From Fidelibacterota bacterium UBA7303 (lineage in GTDB: Bacteria; Fidelibacterota; Marinisomatia; Marinisomatales; UBA1611), in contig DKQR01000078.1 in the NCBI GenBank assembly GCA_002471805.1, positions 1 to 18,181 of the forward strand: a stretch of DNA of 18,181 nucleotides. Direction: 5' to 3'. A program made the translations under genes and the position numbers. The notes beneath the pieces were generated by a model. That model was not told where the DNA came from and did not search any database. It was given only the letters and a program-made list of their open reading frames with translations. Positions 1-8,213 of the stretch are shown one piece after another (position 1 is the stretch's first letter; each line of letters starts with the position of its first letter).

Positions 1-1
1 A

Positions 2-283
2 CCACTACAATTTATACTTTACCAGAATTACCCAAATCCCTTTAACCCGGTGACAACGCTCCGCTACAATTTGCCGGAAGATGCCATGGTTAACCTTACC
101 ATTTACGATATGATGGGCAGGCAGGTCAGCACACTTGTCAGCAGTGAGCAAAGTGCCGGGTACAAATCAGTACAATGGAATGCCGTCAATGATGCTGGTG
201 CTCCGGTTAGTGCTGGACTGTATTTATACAGAATTCGGACCGGGAAATTCGTAAAGACACATAAAATGGTATTGCTGAAATAG
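2..283 (+). CDS. 3' end of a secreted protein with a type IX (Por) secretion C-terminal sorting domain, partial
   Basis: Only the last 93 residues are present; the frame is open to the left edge and ends at TAG 281-283. The visible part is one complete sorting module: a 'YQNYPNPFNPVTTLRY' entry, a middle 'IYDMMGRQVSTLV' strand pair, 'GLYLYRI', and the terminal 'KMVLLK'. In FCB bacteria this roughly 80-90 residue beta-sandwich directs a protein through the type IX secretion system to the cell surface or outside, and is normally removed. The GTG at position 50 is the valine of 'NPVTTL', not a start codon. The catalytic or binding part lies upstream of the window, so the function cannot be named. 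The same module recurs at the end of the esterase gene ending at 8160, so the two proteins probably share an export route. Confidence 0.88.
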   Translation, partial: PLQFILYQNYPNPFNPVTTLRYNLPEDAMVNLTIYDMMGRQVSTLVSSEQSAGYKSVQWNAVNDAGAPVSAGLYLYRIRTGKFVKTHKMVLLK

Positions 284-519
284 ATTTTCCCTTTCTACAA
301 AATTAAGCCCCGCCCGCTTACCATCGTTTTTAAAATACCTTACAGTTCCAAAAAATGAGTTTGCTCATCTCTATGGACAAGGTCTATGAAAATGAACAAG
401 ATTTATTGTTTCATTCATCTATGAAGCAGAAGCCGTACAATATAAATTAAGACTTGAATTATAAGATTTTCTTATCTTCAGGCTCTGCGTAAAAGATTTA
501 ACCAAACTGGAAAAAGAAT
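284..519. other. Intergenic region ahead of the BCCT operon
   Basis: This 236-bp stretch holds no convincing gene, RNA or strong terminator. A short inverted repeat (TGAG, 4-base loop, CTCA) lies near 357-368, and an AT-rich patch around 440-475 could hold the promoter of the downstream operon, but no motif is clear enough to call. Short reading frames around 396-536 are broken by stops and match nothing I recognise. Confidence 0.5.
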
Positions 520-2007
520 TTGGTAAAAACAGATAAAATAATATTCTATGCTTCCCTGGCTTCCCTGGCAATCTGCATTGCACCCATTATCCTATGGTCA
601 CAGGATAGTTATCAGGTTCTGCTGGCATTAAAAATCTACCTGGAAAATACCTTTGGAAGCATTTACCAGATATTAACGTTTATTGTTCTCATATTCGTAC
701 TGTGGCTAGCTTTTAGTAAGTACGGTGAAATTAAACTGGGCGACGATGATTATCATTTTAATACGTTCAGTTGGGCCTCCATGCTTTTTTGTGCAGGTGT
801 GGCTACTGGCATTTTATACTGGGGAACGATTGAATGGGCTTACTATTATGATTCTCCGCCTTTTGGGATTATACCCCGTTCCGAACTGGCAATAGAATAT
901 GCCGCTACGTACGGCATGTTTCATTGGGGAATTGCCGGGTGGGCATTTTACTGTTTACCGGCTATTGCACTCAGTTACATGTATTATGTAAAAAGGATTC
1001 CCCTGCTCAGGATCAGTAATAGTTGCAGGGGATTATTGGGGAGGCATGCAGATGGAGTGCCCGGCCAAATAATTGATGTCCTGTTCATGGTAGGATTATT
1101 AGGATCTACGGGCACATCAATGGGGCTGGGTACGCCTATGATAGCAGCAGGAATTGAATCAGTATTTGGGTTGTCTGATTCGTTCTCATTGAAAGTTATT
1201 GTGATTCTTTTTTGTGCTTCTATCTTCTCAATTTCAGTATATCTAGGCCTAACCCGCGGTATCAAGCGATTAAGCAATTTTAATACCACAGCCGCATTTA
1301 TCTTTCTTACGTTTATATTTTTGGCAGGCCCCACGATATTTATTCTTAAAATGAGCTTGAACAGTTTCGGATTGATGATTCAAAATTTTATAAGGATGAT
1401 GACTTGGACGGATCCCGTGACTGATTCAAGATTTGTGGAAGATTGGAGTATCTTTTATTGGTCCTGGTGGGTTGCGGTAGGACCCTTTAACGGCATCTTT
1501 ATTACCAAAATATCAGGAGGCAGGAGTATTCGTCAGGTTATTTTCGGTACCCTGTTTTTTGGCAGTATCGGGTGTGCAATATTCTATAACATTCTTGGGA
1601 ATTATGCTTTGCACCTGGAATTATCCGGTCAATTTCTGACAACCGCGCTAATTCATCTTGGCAAGGGAGCACATGCCATATCCGGGGTGATCGGTTCCCT
1701 GCCGGGCGGACATATTACCCTATTTCTATTTACGCTAATGAGCGTGGTTTTCATGGCGACCACCTTTGATTCCACTTCTTATGCTCTGGCATCCTGTGCC
1801 ACGGAAAAATTGGAAGCTCATCAGGAACCCGCCAGATGGCACAGGCTTTTCTGGGCATTTACATTGGTTATTCTGCCCCTGTCTCTGATCTATATTGGCG
1901 GATTAGAATCTTTGAAACTGGCAGTTTTGATATCAGCACTGCCTTTAATTTTTGTTTATGTTATGATGGGAATATCCTTGTTTTTTAGTCTGAAAAATCA
2001 TGAATAA
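520..2007 (+). CDS. BCCT-family transporter (betaine/carnitine/choline type)
   Basis: A 495-residue polytopic inner-membrane protein of normal BCCT core length, with about 12 hydrophobic segments. Family signatures are visible. 'FHWGIAGWAFY' (W136, W141, Y144) matches the helix that supplies the aromatic box holding a trimethylammonium group in BetP and CaiT. 'FYWSWW' (W314, W316, W317), followed by 'KISGGRSIRQ', matches the second box helix. 'FMATTFDSTSY' is a conserved late-helix motif. The family imports quaternary amines such as glycine betaine, choline, carnitine or DMSP. The protein lacks the long charged N- and C-terminal tails that sense osmotic stress in BetP, so a nutritional role fits better. 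The start is TTG: an in-frame stop lies at 499-501 and the next Met (residue 88) would remove the first helices. The last 8 bp overlap the next gene, implying coupling. The substrate cannot be fixed from sequence. Confidence 0.93.
   Translation: MVKTDKIIFYASLASLAICIAPIILWSQDSYQVLLALKIYLENTFGSIYQILTFIVLIFVLWLAFSKYGEIKLGDDDYHFNTFSWASMLFCAGVATGILYWGTIEWAYYYDSPPFGIIPRSELAIEYAATYGMFHWGIAGWAFYCLPAIALSYMYYVKRIPLLRISNSCRGLLGRHADGVPGQIIDVLFMVGLLGSTGTSMGLGTPMIAAGIESVFGLSDSFSLKVIVILFCASIFSISVYLGLTRGIKRLSNFNTTAAFIFLTFIFLAGPTIFILKMSLNSFGLMIQNFIRMMTWTDPVTDSRFVEDWSIFYWSWWVAVGPFNGIFITKISGGRSIRQVIFGTLFFGSIGCAIFYNILGNYALHLELSGQFLTTALIHLGKGAHAISGVIGSLPGGHITLFLFTLMSVVFMATTFDSTSYALASCATEKLEAHQEPARWHRLFWAFTLVILPLSLIYIGGLESLKLAVLISALPLIFVYVMMGISLFFSLKNHE
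551..568 (+). repeat. 9-bp perfect tandem duplication inside the BCCT first helix
   Basis: CTTCCCTGG occurs twice back to back, giving the protein stretch A-S-L-A-S-L-A. It stays in frame and falls in the first membrane segment, so it is probably a harmless replication-slippage duplication. Confidence 0.85.
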
Positions 2008-2794
2008 AATGAATTTCCTTTCTCAAGAACTCAATGTTGTGGTTACTGCCGGAGCTTCTGGGATCGGGAAAACAATTGCACAGGCCTATAAAAATGAAGG
2101 ATGCAGGGTTCATATATGTGATATTTCAGATGAATCTATATCTTCATTCAAATCTGAAGAGTCAGATATATTTGTCCAAAAAACAGATGTTTCTGTGTAT
2201 TCTGAGGTTAAATCATTTTTCACAAATGTAGCTCAGCAGGTTAATTCAGTCGATGTGCTAGTCAATTGCGCCGGGGTTGCCGGTCCCACGGCAAACCTGC
2301 AGAATGTGGATCCAGGTGACTGGGACCGGACCATTGCCGTGAACTTAAACGGCATGTTCTATTCCTTAAAAGCAGCGATTCCACTGCTTCAAAAATCGCA
2401 GCAGCCATCCATAATCAATATTGCGTCCAGCGCATCCTTTTTTGGGTTCCCTCTGCGGTCTCCGTATACGGCTGCGAAATGGGCTGTGATTGGCTTAACA
2501 AAGACACTGGCCATGGAACTTGGCGGCGAGGGTATCCGGGTCAATGCGATTTGTCCCGGCAGTGTGAGCGGAAACCGAATTGATCAGGTCATAAAGGCGG
2601 ATGCATTGGAGCAGGGTAAGTCGGTGAAAGAGATTAAGGAACTTTATGTAAAACAGGTATCAATGAAAACATTTGTTGAGCCGGAAGATGTGGCCAATCT
2701 GGCGCTTTTCCTAACGTCTGACTACGGCAGATATATTTCTGGTCAGGCCATAGGCTTGGATGGCCACACAGAAGGATTATCAAATAGTTTATAG
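2000..2794 (+). CDS. Classical short-chain dehydrogenase/reductase (SDR)
   Basis: A 264-residue cytoplasmic NAD(P)-dependent oxidoreductase with a complete classical SDR layout. The cofactor glycine motif is 'TAGASGIG' at about residues 13-20. The stabilising 'NCAG' motif is a variant of the usual NNAG/NAAG. The catalytic set is S143, Y156 and K160 in 'SPYTAAK', followed by 'GIRVNAICPGSV'. It ends with the usual 'SGQAIGLDGHTEGL' tail. The family oxidises or reduces a hydroxyl/ketone group; the substrate is unknown. The ATG at 2000 overlaps the transporter's last 8 bp, and a second in-frame ATG at 2009 is possible; neither has a good Shine-Dalgarno sequence, consistent with translational coupling. 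Position directly behind a BCCT importer suggests, by inference only, oxidation of a hydroxyl on the imported compound. Confidence 0.92.
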   Translation: MNKMNFLSQELNVVVTAGASGIGKTIAQAYKNEGCRVHICDISDESISSFKSEESDIFVQKTDVSVYSEVKSFFTNVAQQVNSVDVLVNCAGVAGPTANLQNVDPGDWDRTIAVNLNGMFYSLKAAIPLLQKSQQPSIINIASSASFFGFPLRSPYTAAKWAVIGLTKTLAMELGGEGIRVNAICPGSVSGNRIDQVIKADALEQGKSVKEIKELYVKQVSMKTFVEPEDVANLALFLTSDYGRYISGQAIGLDGHTEGLSNSL

Positions 2795-2797
2795 GAG
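2793..2797 (+). promoter_or_regulatory. Ribosome binding site (AGGAG) deciding the MDR start
   Basis: AGGAG overlaps the stop codon of the dehydrogenase and lies 5 nt before the ATG at 2803. This rules against the GTG at 2797, which would begin inside the binding site. Confidence 0.8.
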
Positions 2798-2802
2798 TGC
2801 AT

Positions 2803-3789
2803 ATGCAGGCAGTATGGTATAACAAATTCGGGTCCGCGGAAAATGTTTTGGAGATTGGTGAATACCAGACACCGGAACCAGTTCAGGGTGAGGTCAAGGT
2901 TAGGATCCATGCTTCAGGGGTGAATCCCTCGGATACGAAAAAAAGGCTTGGTGCAAATCCCCAACTTTTGGATAAAGGAACTGTAATCCCTAATAGTGAC
3001 GGAGCCGGCGAGATCATTGCCGTTGGTGCAGGTGTTGAGGGTCGGGAAGTGGGTGAACGGGTGTGGCTTTACAATGCCCAATACGGCCGGCAGGAAGGAA
3101 CCTCTGCACAATATGTTTGCGTGCCATCAAACCAGGCGGTCTGGATGCCGGATAATGCCTCCTACGAAATCGGTGCCATGATGGGCATCCCAGCTATGAC
3201 CGCTCACAGATGCGTGTGTGCAGATGGCAGTGTGGATGGGCAGATTTTACTGGTGACCGGCGGGGCAGGCCGGGTAGGTTACTACGCCATTCAGTGGGCA
3301 AAATACTTTGGTGCTACGGTTATTGCGACAGGGTCGAGTCCCCAGAGTATAGAGAATTGCAATAAGGCGGGTGCCGACTTTGTGATTGGCCATCCATCTG
3401 ATGATACAGCCAAAGAAATACTTGATTTTACAGGTGGGAAAAAAGTGGACCGGGTCGTAGAAGGTGATTTTGGAGTTAATCTTCCAGCGGTCCTTGATGT
3501 TTTAAAAACAAATGGTATTATTGCCACCTATTCATCCATGACAGATATGAATCCTGCCATACCGTTTATAAGAATGATGTTCATGGATATTACCGTTAGA
3601 ATGGTTTTGGTATATGCCATGCCTGGGGAAGCAAAACAACAAGCCATGGAAGATATAACCGCCATTTTGACCGATGAACAATTTGATCATCGTGTTGCAG
3701 CGACCTTCCCATTGGGGCAAAGCGCAAAGGCCCACGAGGAAATAGAAAAAGGCGGCAATTATGGTTCTGTGATCATTACTGTTGATTGA
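2803..3789 (+). CDS. Zinc-independent medium-chain dehydrogenase, NADPH:quinone oxidoreductase-like
   Basis: A 328-residue member of the MDR superfamily. The N-terminal catalytic GroES-like half contains 'VRIHASGVNPSD' and 'IPNSDGAGEIIAVG', and the Rossmann half has the cofactor motif 'VTGGAGRVGYYAIQWAK'. The Cys/His zinc ligands of true alcohol dehydrogenases are absent and Asn-Pro-Ser-Asp replaces the usual first ligand region, which points to the zeta-crystallin/quinone reductase branch. This branch typically uses NADPH to reduce quinones or the C=C bond of enones. The start is ATG 2803, not the GTG at 2797, because AGGAG at 2793-2797 has correct spacing only to the ATG. Gene spacing to the SDR (8 bp) and to the GH2 gene (10 bp) suggests a shared transcript. 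The substrate is not predictable; acting after the SDR in one pathway is an inference. Confidence 0.9.
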   Translation: MQAVWYNKFGSAENVLEIGEYQTPEPVQGEVKVRIHASGVNPSDTKKRLGANPQLLDKGTVIPNSDGAGEIIAVGAGVEGREVGERVWLYNAQYGRQEGTSAQYVCVPSNQAVWMPDNASYEIGAMMGIPAMTAHRCVCADGSVDGQILLVTGGAGRVGYYAIQWAKYFGATVIATGSSPQSIENCNKAGADFVIGHPSDDTAKEILDFTGGKKVDRVVEGDFGVNLPAVLDVLKTNGIIATYSSMTDMNPAIPFIRMMFMDITVRMVLVYAMPGEAKQQAMEDITAILTDEQFDHRVAATFPLGQSAKAHEEIEKGGNYGSVIITVD

Positions 3790-3799
3790 CTTATATAGA

Positions 3800-6700
3800 A
3801 TGATAAAAAGAGTAGTATCTCTTTTCTTTATTATCGTTATGGGATATGCGGGGCAAAAGCAGCTGGAATATTGGGAAGATCCCACCATGATCGGGGAAAA
3901 TAAACAGCCAGGTCATGCTACCCTTATGCCCTTTGACAACCTTTCCGAAGCTCTGGAGGGGGAGAAATCATCATCAGCTCATTTTTTCAATTTGAATGGC
4001 ACCTGGAAATTCAACTGGGTCTCAAAGCCGGATGAGAGGCCCCTTGAATTTTTTAATTTGGACTATAATGTTAATACCTGGGAGGATATATCTGTTCCCA
4101 GTTCCTGGCAGCTTGAGGGATATGGAAAACCGATCTATACCAATGTAAAACATCCATTCCCAGACCCTAAACCGCCAGTTCCGCCCCGGGATAATAACCC
4201 GGTAGGTTCGTATCGAAGAACATTTACATTGCCTGACAACTGGGAAGATGGACAAATCATCGTGCATTTTGACGGTGTTAAATCGGCTTTTTTTCTGTGG
4301 ATAAACGGGAAAAAGGTGGGCTACAGCCAGGGCAGCATGACACCGGCAGAATTCAATATTACCTCTTATCTTTCACCTGGCGAAAACAGCATTGCGGTCC
4401 AGGTATTTCGCTGGTCGGATGCGGCCTTTATTGAAGACCAAGATTTCTGGCGGCTGAGCGGAATCTATCGGGATGTATATCTCATGCATGTGCCCGATGT
4501 TCATATTCGTCATTATAAGGCAATCGCAGAACTCACCAATAATTATCAGAATGGGAAATTATCCTTAACAGCGCAGTTATCAAATTATACATCTTCTCCG
4601 AAACGGGTTTTGTTTGAAGCATCTCTTTTTGACCCAACTCAACAGGAGATAGATGTTATCCGCTCCATTGAGCAAGAACTAAGCCCCAATGCTGAAAAAA
4701 TACTGGATTTTTCCTTAGAAATAAATGATGTCAGCCAGTGGTCTGCAGAAATACCTCATCTATATACACTGGTCCTTTCGTTACAAGATTTAGATAATAA
4801 GAAAATGGAGTATGTCAGTTGCAGGACCGGTTTTCGAAGTGTGGAATTAAAAAATGGCCAAATGCTGGTCAATGGTAAACCCATTATTATCAAGGGTGTG
4901 AATCGCCATGAACATGATCCCATCATGGGCAGAACTGTTTCTGATGAGTCTATGGTTATGGACATCAAATTGATGAAAAAATTTAATGTGAACGCGGTCC
5001 GTACATCTCATTATCCCAATCATCCTCGCTGGTATGAGCTTTGTGACGAATACGGGCTTTACCTCTATGATGAAACCAATCTGGAATCTCATGCATTTTG
5101 GTCCAAATTCACACTGGATCCAACATGGGAAAAAGCATTCCTGGACCGGGCCCAGCGGATGGTCCTACGAGATGTCAATCATCCTTCAATTATTGTCTGG
5201 TCGTTGGGGAATGAGGCTGGCTACGGTCCCAATCATGATGTGATGGCTGATTGGATTCGTAAATATGATCCTTCAAGATTGATCCATTATGAAGGCAAGG
5301 AACCAGGTTATGGACCTTTGCCCAATCATTATGATATCATCGCTAATATGTATCCCTCTGTGGATCTTATGATCAAGCTTCATGATGAAAACCCCGAACG
5401 CCCTGTAATTCTCTGTGAGTATTCTCATGCCATGGGTAATAGTAACGGAAACATCTTCAAGTATTGGGATGCGATATATAAATACCCACGCATCCAGGGT
5501 GCATTTATCTGGGATTGGGTGGACCAGGGACTGTTGCGCGAAGATGAACACGGCAGTTACTATGTGTACGGAGGCGATTTTGGCGAAAAACTTCATGATG
5601 GAAATTTCTGCATCAATGGTGTGGTCTCACCCGACCGCCAGCCCCACCCGGGGCTTTATGAAGTAAAGCACCATTTGCAAAATATTAAAGTGTATGGCAA
5701 GCAGGATGCTCCCAATGTTTATACGGTGGAGAACAGGAATTATTTCCAGGATTTAAGCCATGTTCTAGGCCGTTGTGAATTGTTGGAAAATGGGTTTATA
5801 ATTGCAGAATTTGAATTAGACCTTTCCAATATTGATCCCGGTTCTCATAAAACAATATCTGTGCCCATTTCTTCCGGCCGGAAGCTGGATCCATTTAAAG
5901 AATATGCAGTCAATTTTATTTTTTCTCTTCAGCAGGCAACATCTTGGGCAGAGAAGGGACATATTGTTGCTGCGGACCAGGTCCTGATACAAACCGGCAC
6001 ACGAATTTTTGGTCGTATACCGGATATATCAACATTGCCAAAATTAAAAACAGAACGCAGCGGCGATGGACTGGTAGTGACTGCTCATAAGAAAAAATTT
6101 CAGTTTAATTTGAATGCTGGTCAACTGCTAAATGTTGCCATTAATGACAAACAATATCTGTCTGCTCCTTTGCTGCACAATATCTGGCGGGCTCCAACAG
6201 ATAATGATGAGGGCGGGGACGATAAAAGTTTCGCGTCCCGCTGGTTGAAGGCGGGCTACAATAAACTCCAGCGTAGCGTACAGTCTGTTGAAGTGAAAGA
6301 ACCGAATAATCAGATGGTACAAATCAAGATTTCAGAAAAGCACATTAGTAAAAAAGGTGACATCCATGTAGAAATGGTGTATACGGTCTTAGGCAATGGG
6401 GATCTGCATGTGGATGTGCAGTCTATTGTGGACCCCACTTTGCCCGTTCTACCAAAATTAGGTATCACATTTAAGATCCCTGAAGAATTTTCATACCTGA
6501 AATGGTACGGCAGAGGCCCCCATGAATCCTACAGCGACCGTAAGCATAATGCTTTTTTGGGGATTTTTGAAGGAACCGTTGCTGAACAATATTTCCCTTA
6601 TATCCGGCCTCAGGAGAATGGAAATAAAACAGACGTTCGCTGGGCCACAATATCCAATACAACCAATGCCGGAATCATTATTTTTGGCCTGCCACAATTC

Positions 6701-6964
6701 AATTTGAGCACTCACCATTACACGCTAGAAAACATTACAAATGCAACCCATACTTTTATGGTTAAGGAAGATGGACCTGTAACAGTAAATATTGATCATA
6801 AAATAATGGGACTGGGAGGCGATGACAGCTGGAACCCCCGAACCCATAAAGAATACCTGATCAAGCCGGGTTCCTATCATTTTTCTTATATTTTAAGATA
6901 CACCGATAATATCGACGATGATTTTTCCAAGGCTGTTCCATTGGTTAATCTTAATGACAAATAG
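3800..6964 (+). CDS. Secreted GH2 beta-galactosidase (LacZ type)
   Basis: A 1054-residue glycoside hydrolase family 2 enzyme, close to the length of E. coli LacZ. Order of parts: signal peptide (about 1-17, 'RVVSLFFIIVMGYA'), GH2 jelly-roll sugar-binding domain, Ig-like domain, TIM barrel, and the C-terminal beta-galactosidase small-chain domain ('WRAPTDNDEGG', 'YGRGPHESYSDR'). Catalytic residues are visible: acid/base E472 in 'LGNEAGYG', nucleophile E540 in 'ILCEYSHAMGNS', the metal/substrate pair E429/H431 in 'DETNLESH', and W1011 in 'GGDDSW', equivalent to LacZ W999. It should remove terminal beta-linked galactose (or a related sugar) with retention. The signal peptide places it in the periplasm or beyond, and it has no sorting tail. 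I prefer ATG 3800 because it starts the signal peptide directly; TTG 3782, overlapping the upstream gene, is an alternative. Natural polysaccharide substrates of GH2 enzymes vary widely. Confidence 0.93.
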   Translation: MIKRVVSLFFIIVMGYAGQKQLEYWEDPTMIGENKQPGHATLMPFDNLSEALEGEKSSSAHFFNLNGTWKFNWVSKPDERPLEFFNLDYNVNTWEDISVPSSWQLEGYGKPIYTNVKHPFPDPKPPVPPRDNNPVGSYRRTFTLPDNWEDGQIIVHFDGVKSAFFLWINGKKVGYSQGSMTPAEFNITSYLSPGENSIAVQVFRWSDAAFIEDQDFWRLSGIYRDVYLMHVPDVHIRHYKAIAELTNNYQNGKLSLTAQLSNYTSSPKRVLFEASLFDPTQQEIDVIRSIEQELSPNAEKILDFSLEINDVSQWSAEIPHLYTLVLSLQDLDNKKMEYVSCRTGFRSVELKNGQMLVNGKPIIIKGVNRHEHDPIMGRTVSDESMVMDIKLMKKFNVNAVRTSHYPNHPRWYELCDEYGLYLYDETNLESHAFWSKFTLDPTWEKAFLDRAQRMVLRDVNHPSIIVWSLGNEAGYGPNHDVMADWIRKYDPSRLIHYEGKEPGYGPLPNHYDIIANMYPSVDLMIKLHDENPERPVILCEYSHAMGNSNGNIFKYWDAIYKYPRIQGAFIWDWVDQGLLREDEHGSYYVYGGDFGEKLHDGNFCINGVVSPDRQPHPGLYEVKHHLQNIKVYGKQDAPNVYTVENRNYFQDLSHVLGRCELLENGFIIAEFELDLSNIDPGSHKTISVPISSGRKLDPFKEYAVNFIFSLQQATSWAEKGHIVAADQVLIQTGTRIFGRIPDISTLPKLKTERSGDGLVVTAHKKKFQFNLNAGQLLNVAINDKQYLSAPLLHNIWRAPTDNDEGGDDKSFASRWLKAGYNKLQRSVQSVEVKEPNNQMVQIKISEKHISKKGDIHVEMVYTVLGNGDLHVDVQSIVDPTLPVLPKLGITFKIPEEFSYLKWYGRGPHESYSDRKHNAFLGIFEGTVAEQYFPYIRPQENGNKTDVRWATISNTTNAGIIIFGLPQFNLSTHHYTLENITNATHTFMVKEDGPVTVNIDHKIMGLGGDDSWNPRTHKEYLIKPGSYHFSYILRYTDNIDDDFSKAVPLVNLNDK

Positions 6965-6969
6965 TGTGG

Positions 6970-8160
6970 ATGAAATATTTCCTTTTTCTGTTACTGTTCC
7001 CTTTACCGTTCGTCCTAGCCCAGCCTGAGCTGCACCAATTTTCTCATGGTGGTCTAAACAGGGAGTATTACCTGTATCTCCCAGACTCAATGGAAATAGA
7101 TTCTCCACTTTTATTTGTTTTCCATGGGTATTCCGGATCTGCCAGCGGTATAATGAATTACTCCGGCCTGAATCAAATTGCAGATGAAAATGGTTTTGCT
7201 GTTTGTTATCCCCAGGGCCTTATCGATGATTGGAATTATAGTTTTTGGAATGTGGGTTATGATTGGCATGTGGATGAAACAGTGGATGACGTAGGTTTTA
7301 TCATATCACTGACTCAATACCTGCAGGCAGAGTACAACCTCAGCACCGATAATATATTCAGTACAGGGATGTCCAATGGCGGTGACATGAGTTATCTACT
7401 GGCGTGTGAAGCTTCGGAGATATTTCGTGCAATTGCACCAGTGGCTGGCTGCATGATGACTTGGATTTATGATTCTTGTGTCCCTGTAAATCCTTTGCCC
7501 GTATTTGAAATCCATGGGACTGATGATGACGTAACATGGTGGGAAGGTGCAGACGAAATTTTTAATGATGGCTGGGGCCCATGGGAAAGTGTGGATACAA
7601 CGTTTAATTTCTGGACCCAGCTGAATGGCTGTACAGGATCCACTATTGATACTTTGCCTGACATCAATACCTCCGACAGCAGTTACGTGATCAGCCATAA
7701 AAATACCAATGGGGTCAACAACAATGAAGTATGGCTGTATGAAGTTGTTAACGGAGGTCATGATTGGCCCGGTGCTTACGGTAATATGGATATCAATTCC
7801 AGCGAAGAGATCTGGAACTTCTTTACAAACTTTATTGATGATAATCTGGGTATCACCAATAATAATGAAAAACAGAAACCGAATATATTTTTACTGCAGC
7901 AGAACTATCCCAACCCATTCAACCCGGTAACAGCACTTCAATATTACCTGCCACAAAAAAGTTTTGTTAACATCACTATCTACGATATTCTTGGTAGAGA
8001 AATAAAAAATTTGGTGAATGAAACACAGCAAACTGGTTATAGGTCGGTCATTTGGAGCGCCACCAACAATCAACATAATTCTGTTGCTGGTGGTGTCTAT
8101 CTATACCGGATCCAGGCAGGGGATTATTCCCAGACCAGGAAGATGGTACTGCTGAAATAA
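6970..8160 (+). CDS. Secreted CE1/PHB-depolymerase-type esterase with type IX sorting tail
   Basis: A 396-residue alpha/beta hydrolase. A signal peptide covers about residues 1-17 ('MKYFLFLLLFPLPFVLA'). The catalytic domain (about 20-295) belongs to the LpqC/esterase-PHB group that includes feruloyl and acetyl-xylan esterases: oxyanion 'FHGYSGS', nucleophile S135 in 'GMSNGG', acid probably D186 in 'HGTDDD', and base H264 in 'GGHDWPG'. Residues about 305-396 form a sorting tail ('QQNYPNPFNP' to 'KMVLLK'), so the enzyme is expected at the cell surface or released. The start is ATG 6970; the GTG at 6964 overlaps the upstream stop and would add only two residues. It sits 5 bp behind the GH2 gene, and an esterase removing acyl decorations from the polysaccharide attacked by that enzyme is plausible. 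The actual ester (acetyl, feruloyl, polyhydroxyalkanoate) is undetermined. Confidence 0.88.
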   Translation: MKYFLFLLLFPLPFVLAQPELHQFSHGGLNREYYLYLPDSMEIDSPLLFVFHGYSGSASGIMNYSGLNQIADENGFAVCYPQGLIDDWNYSFWNVGYDWHVDETVDDVGFIISLTQYLQAEYNLSTDNIFSTGMSNGGDMSYLLACEASEIFRAIAPVAGCMMTWIYDSCVPVNPLPVFEIHGTDDDVTWWEGADEIFNDGWGPWESVDTTFNFWTQLNGCTGSTIDTLPDINTSDSSYVISHKNTNGVNNNEVWLYEVVNGGHDWPGAYGNMDINSSEEIWNFFTNFIDDNLGITNNNEKQKPNIFLLQQNYPNPFNPVTALQYYLPQKSFVNITIYDILGREIKNLVNETQQTGYRSVIWSATNNQHNSVAGGVYLYRIQAGDYSQTRKMVLLK

Positions 8161-8203
8161 CTCCTGATTAGTCGATTGAATATAAATAATAAATTGTTAG
8201 GGT

Positions 8204-8210
8204 AAGGAAA
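8204..8210 (+). promoter_or_regulatory. Ribosome binding site (AAGGAAA) for the second esterase
   Basis: An AAGGA-type site 3-5 nt before GTG 8214 supports that unusual start. It lies in the 53-bp gap (8161-8213), which is otherwise AT-rich and has no clear terminator hairpin. Confidence 0.65.
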
Positions 8211-8213
8211 TAC

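Noticed and set aside
50..283. A separate 77-residue gene starting at GTG 50.
   Set aside because: The frame is open to the left edge and the residues before position 50 are the conserved start of the sorting domain, so this is the tail of a longer gene.
396..536. A possible relic of a small gene in the spacer before the BCCT gene (frame reading about 'YEAEAVQYKLRLEL' then, after a stop, 'DLTKLEKEFGKNR').
   Set aside because: In-frame stops at 393-395 and 462-464 break it, it has no start or ribosome site, and the similarity to any family is too vague to claim a pseudogene.
7396..7761. Long minus-strand frames opposite the esterases (also 8676-9035) and opposite the BCCT gene (984-1334).
   Set aside because: Each is the mirror of a strongly supported gene, has no recognisable motifs and no ribosome site; they are coding shadows.
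8161..8213. A terminator or small RNA between the two esterase genes.
   Set aside because: The gap is AT-rich with no stable stem-loop followed by a T run; only the ribosome site could be supported.
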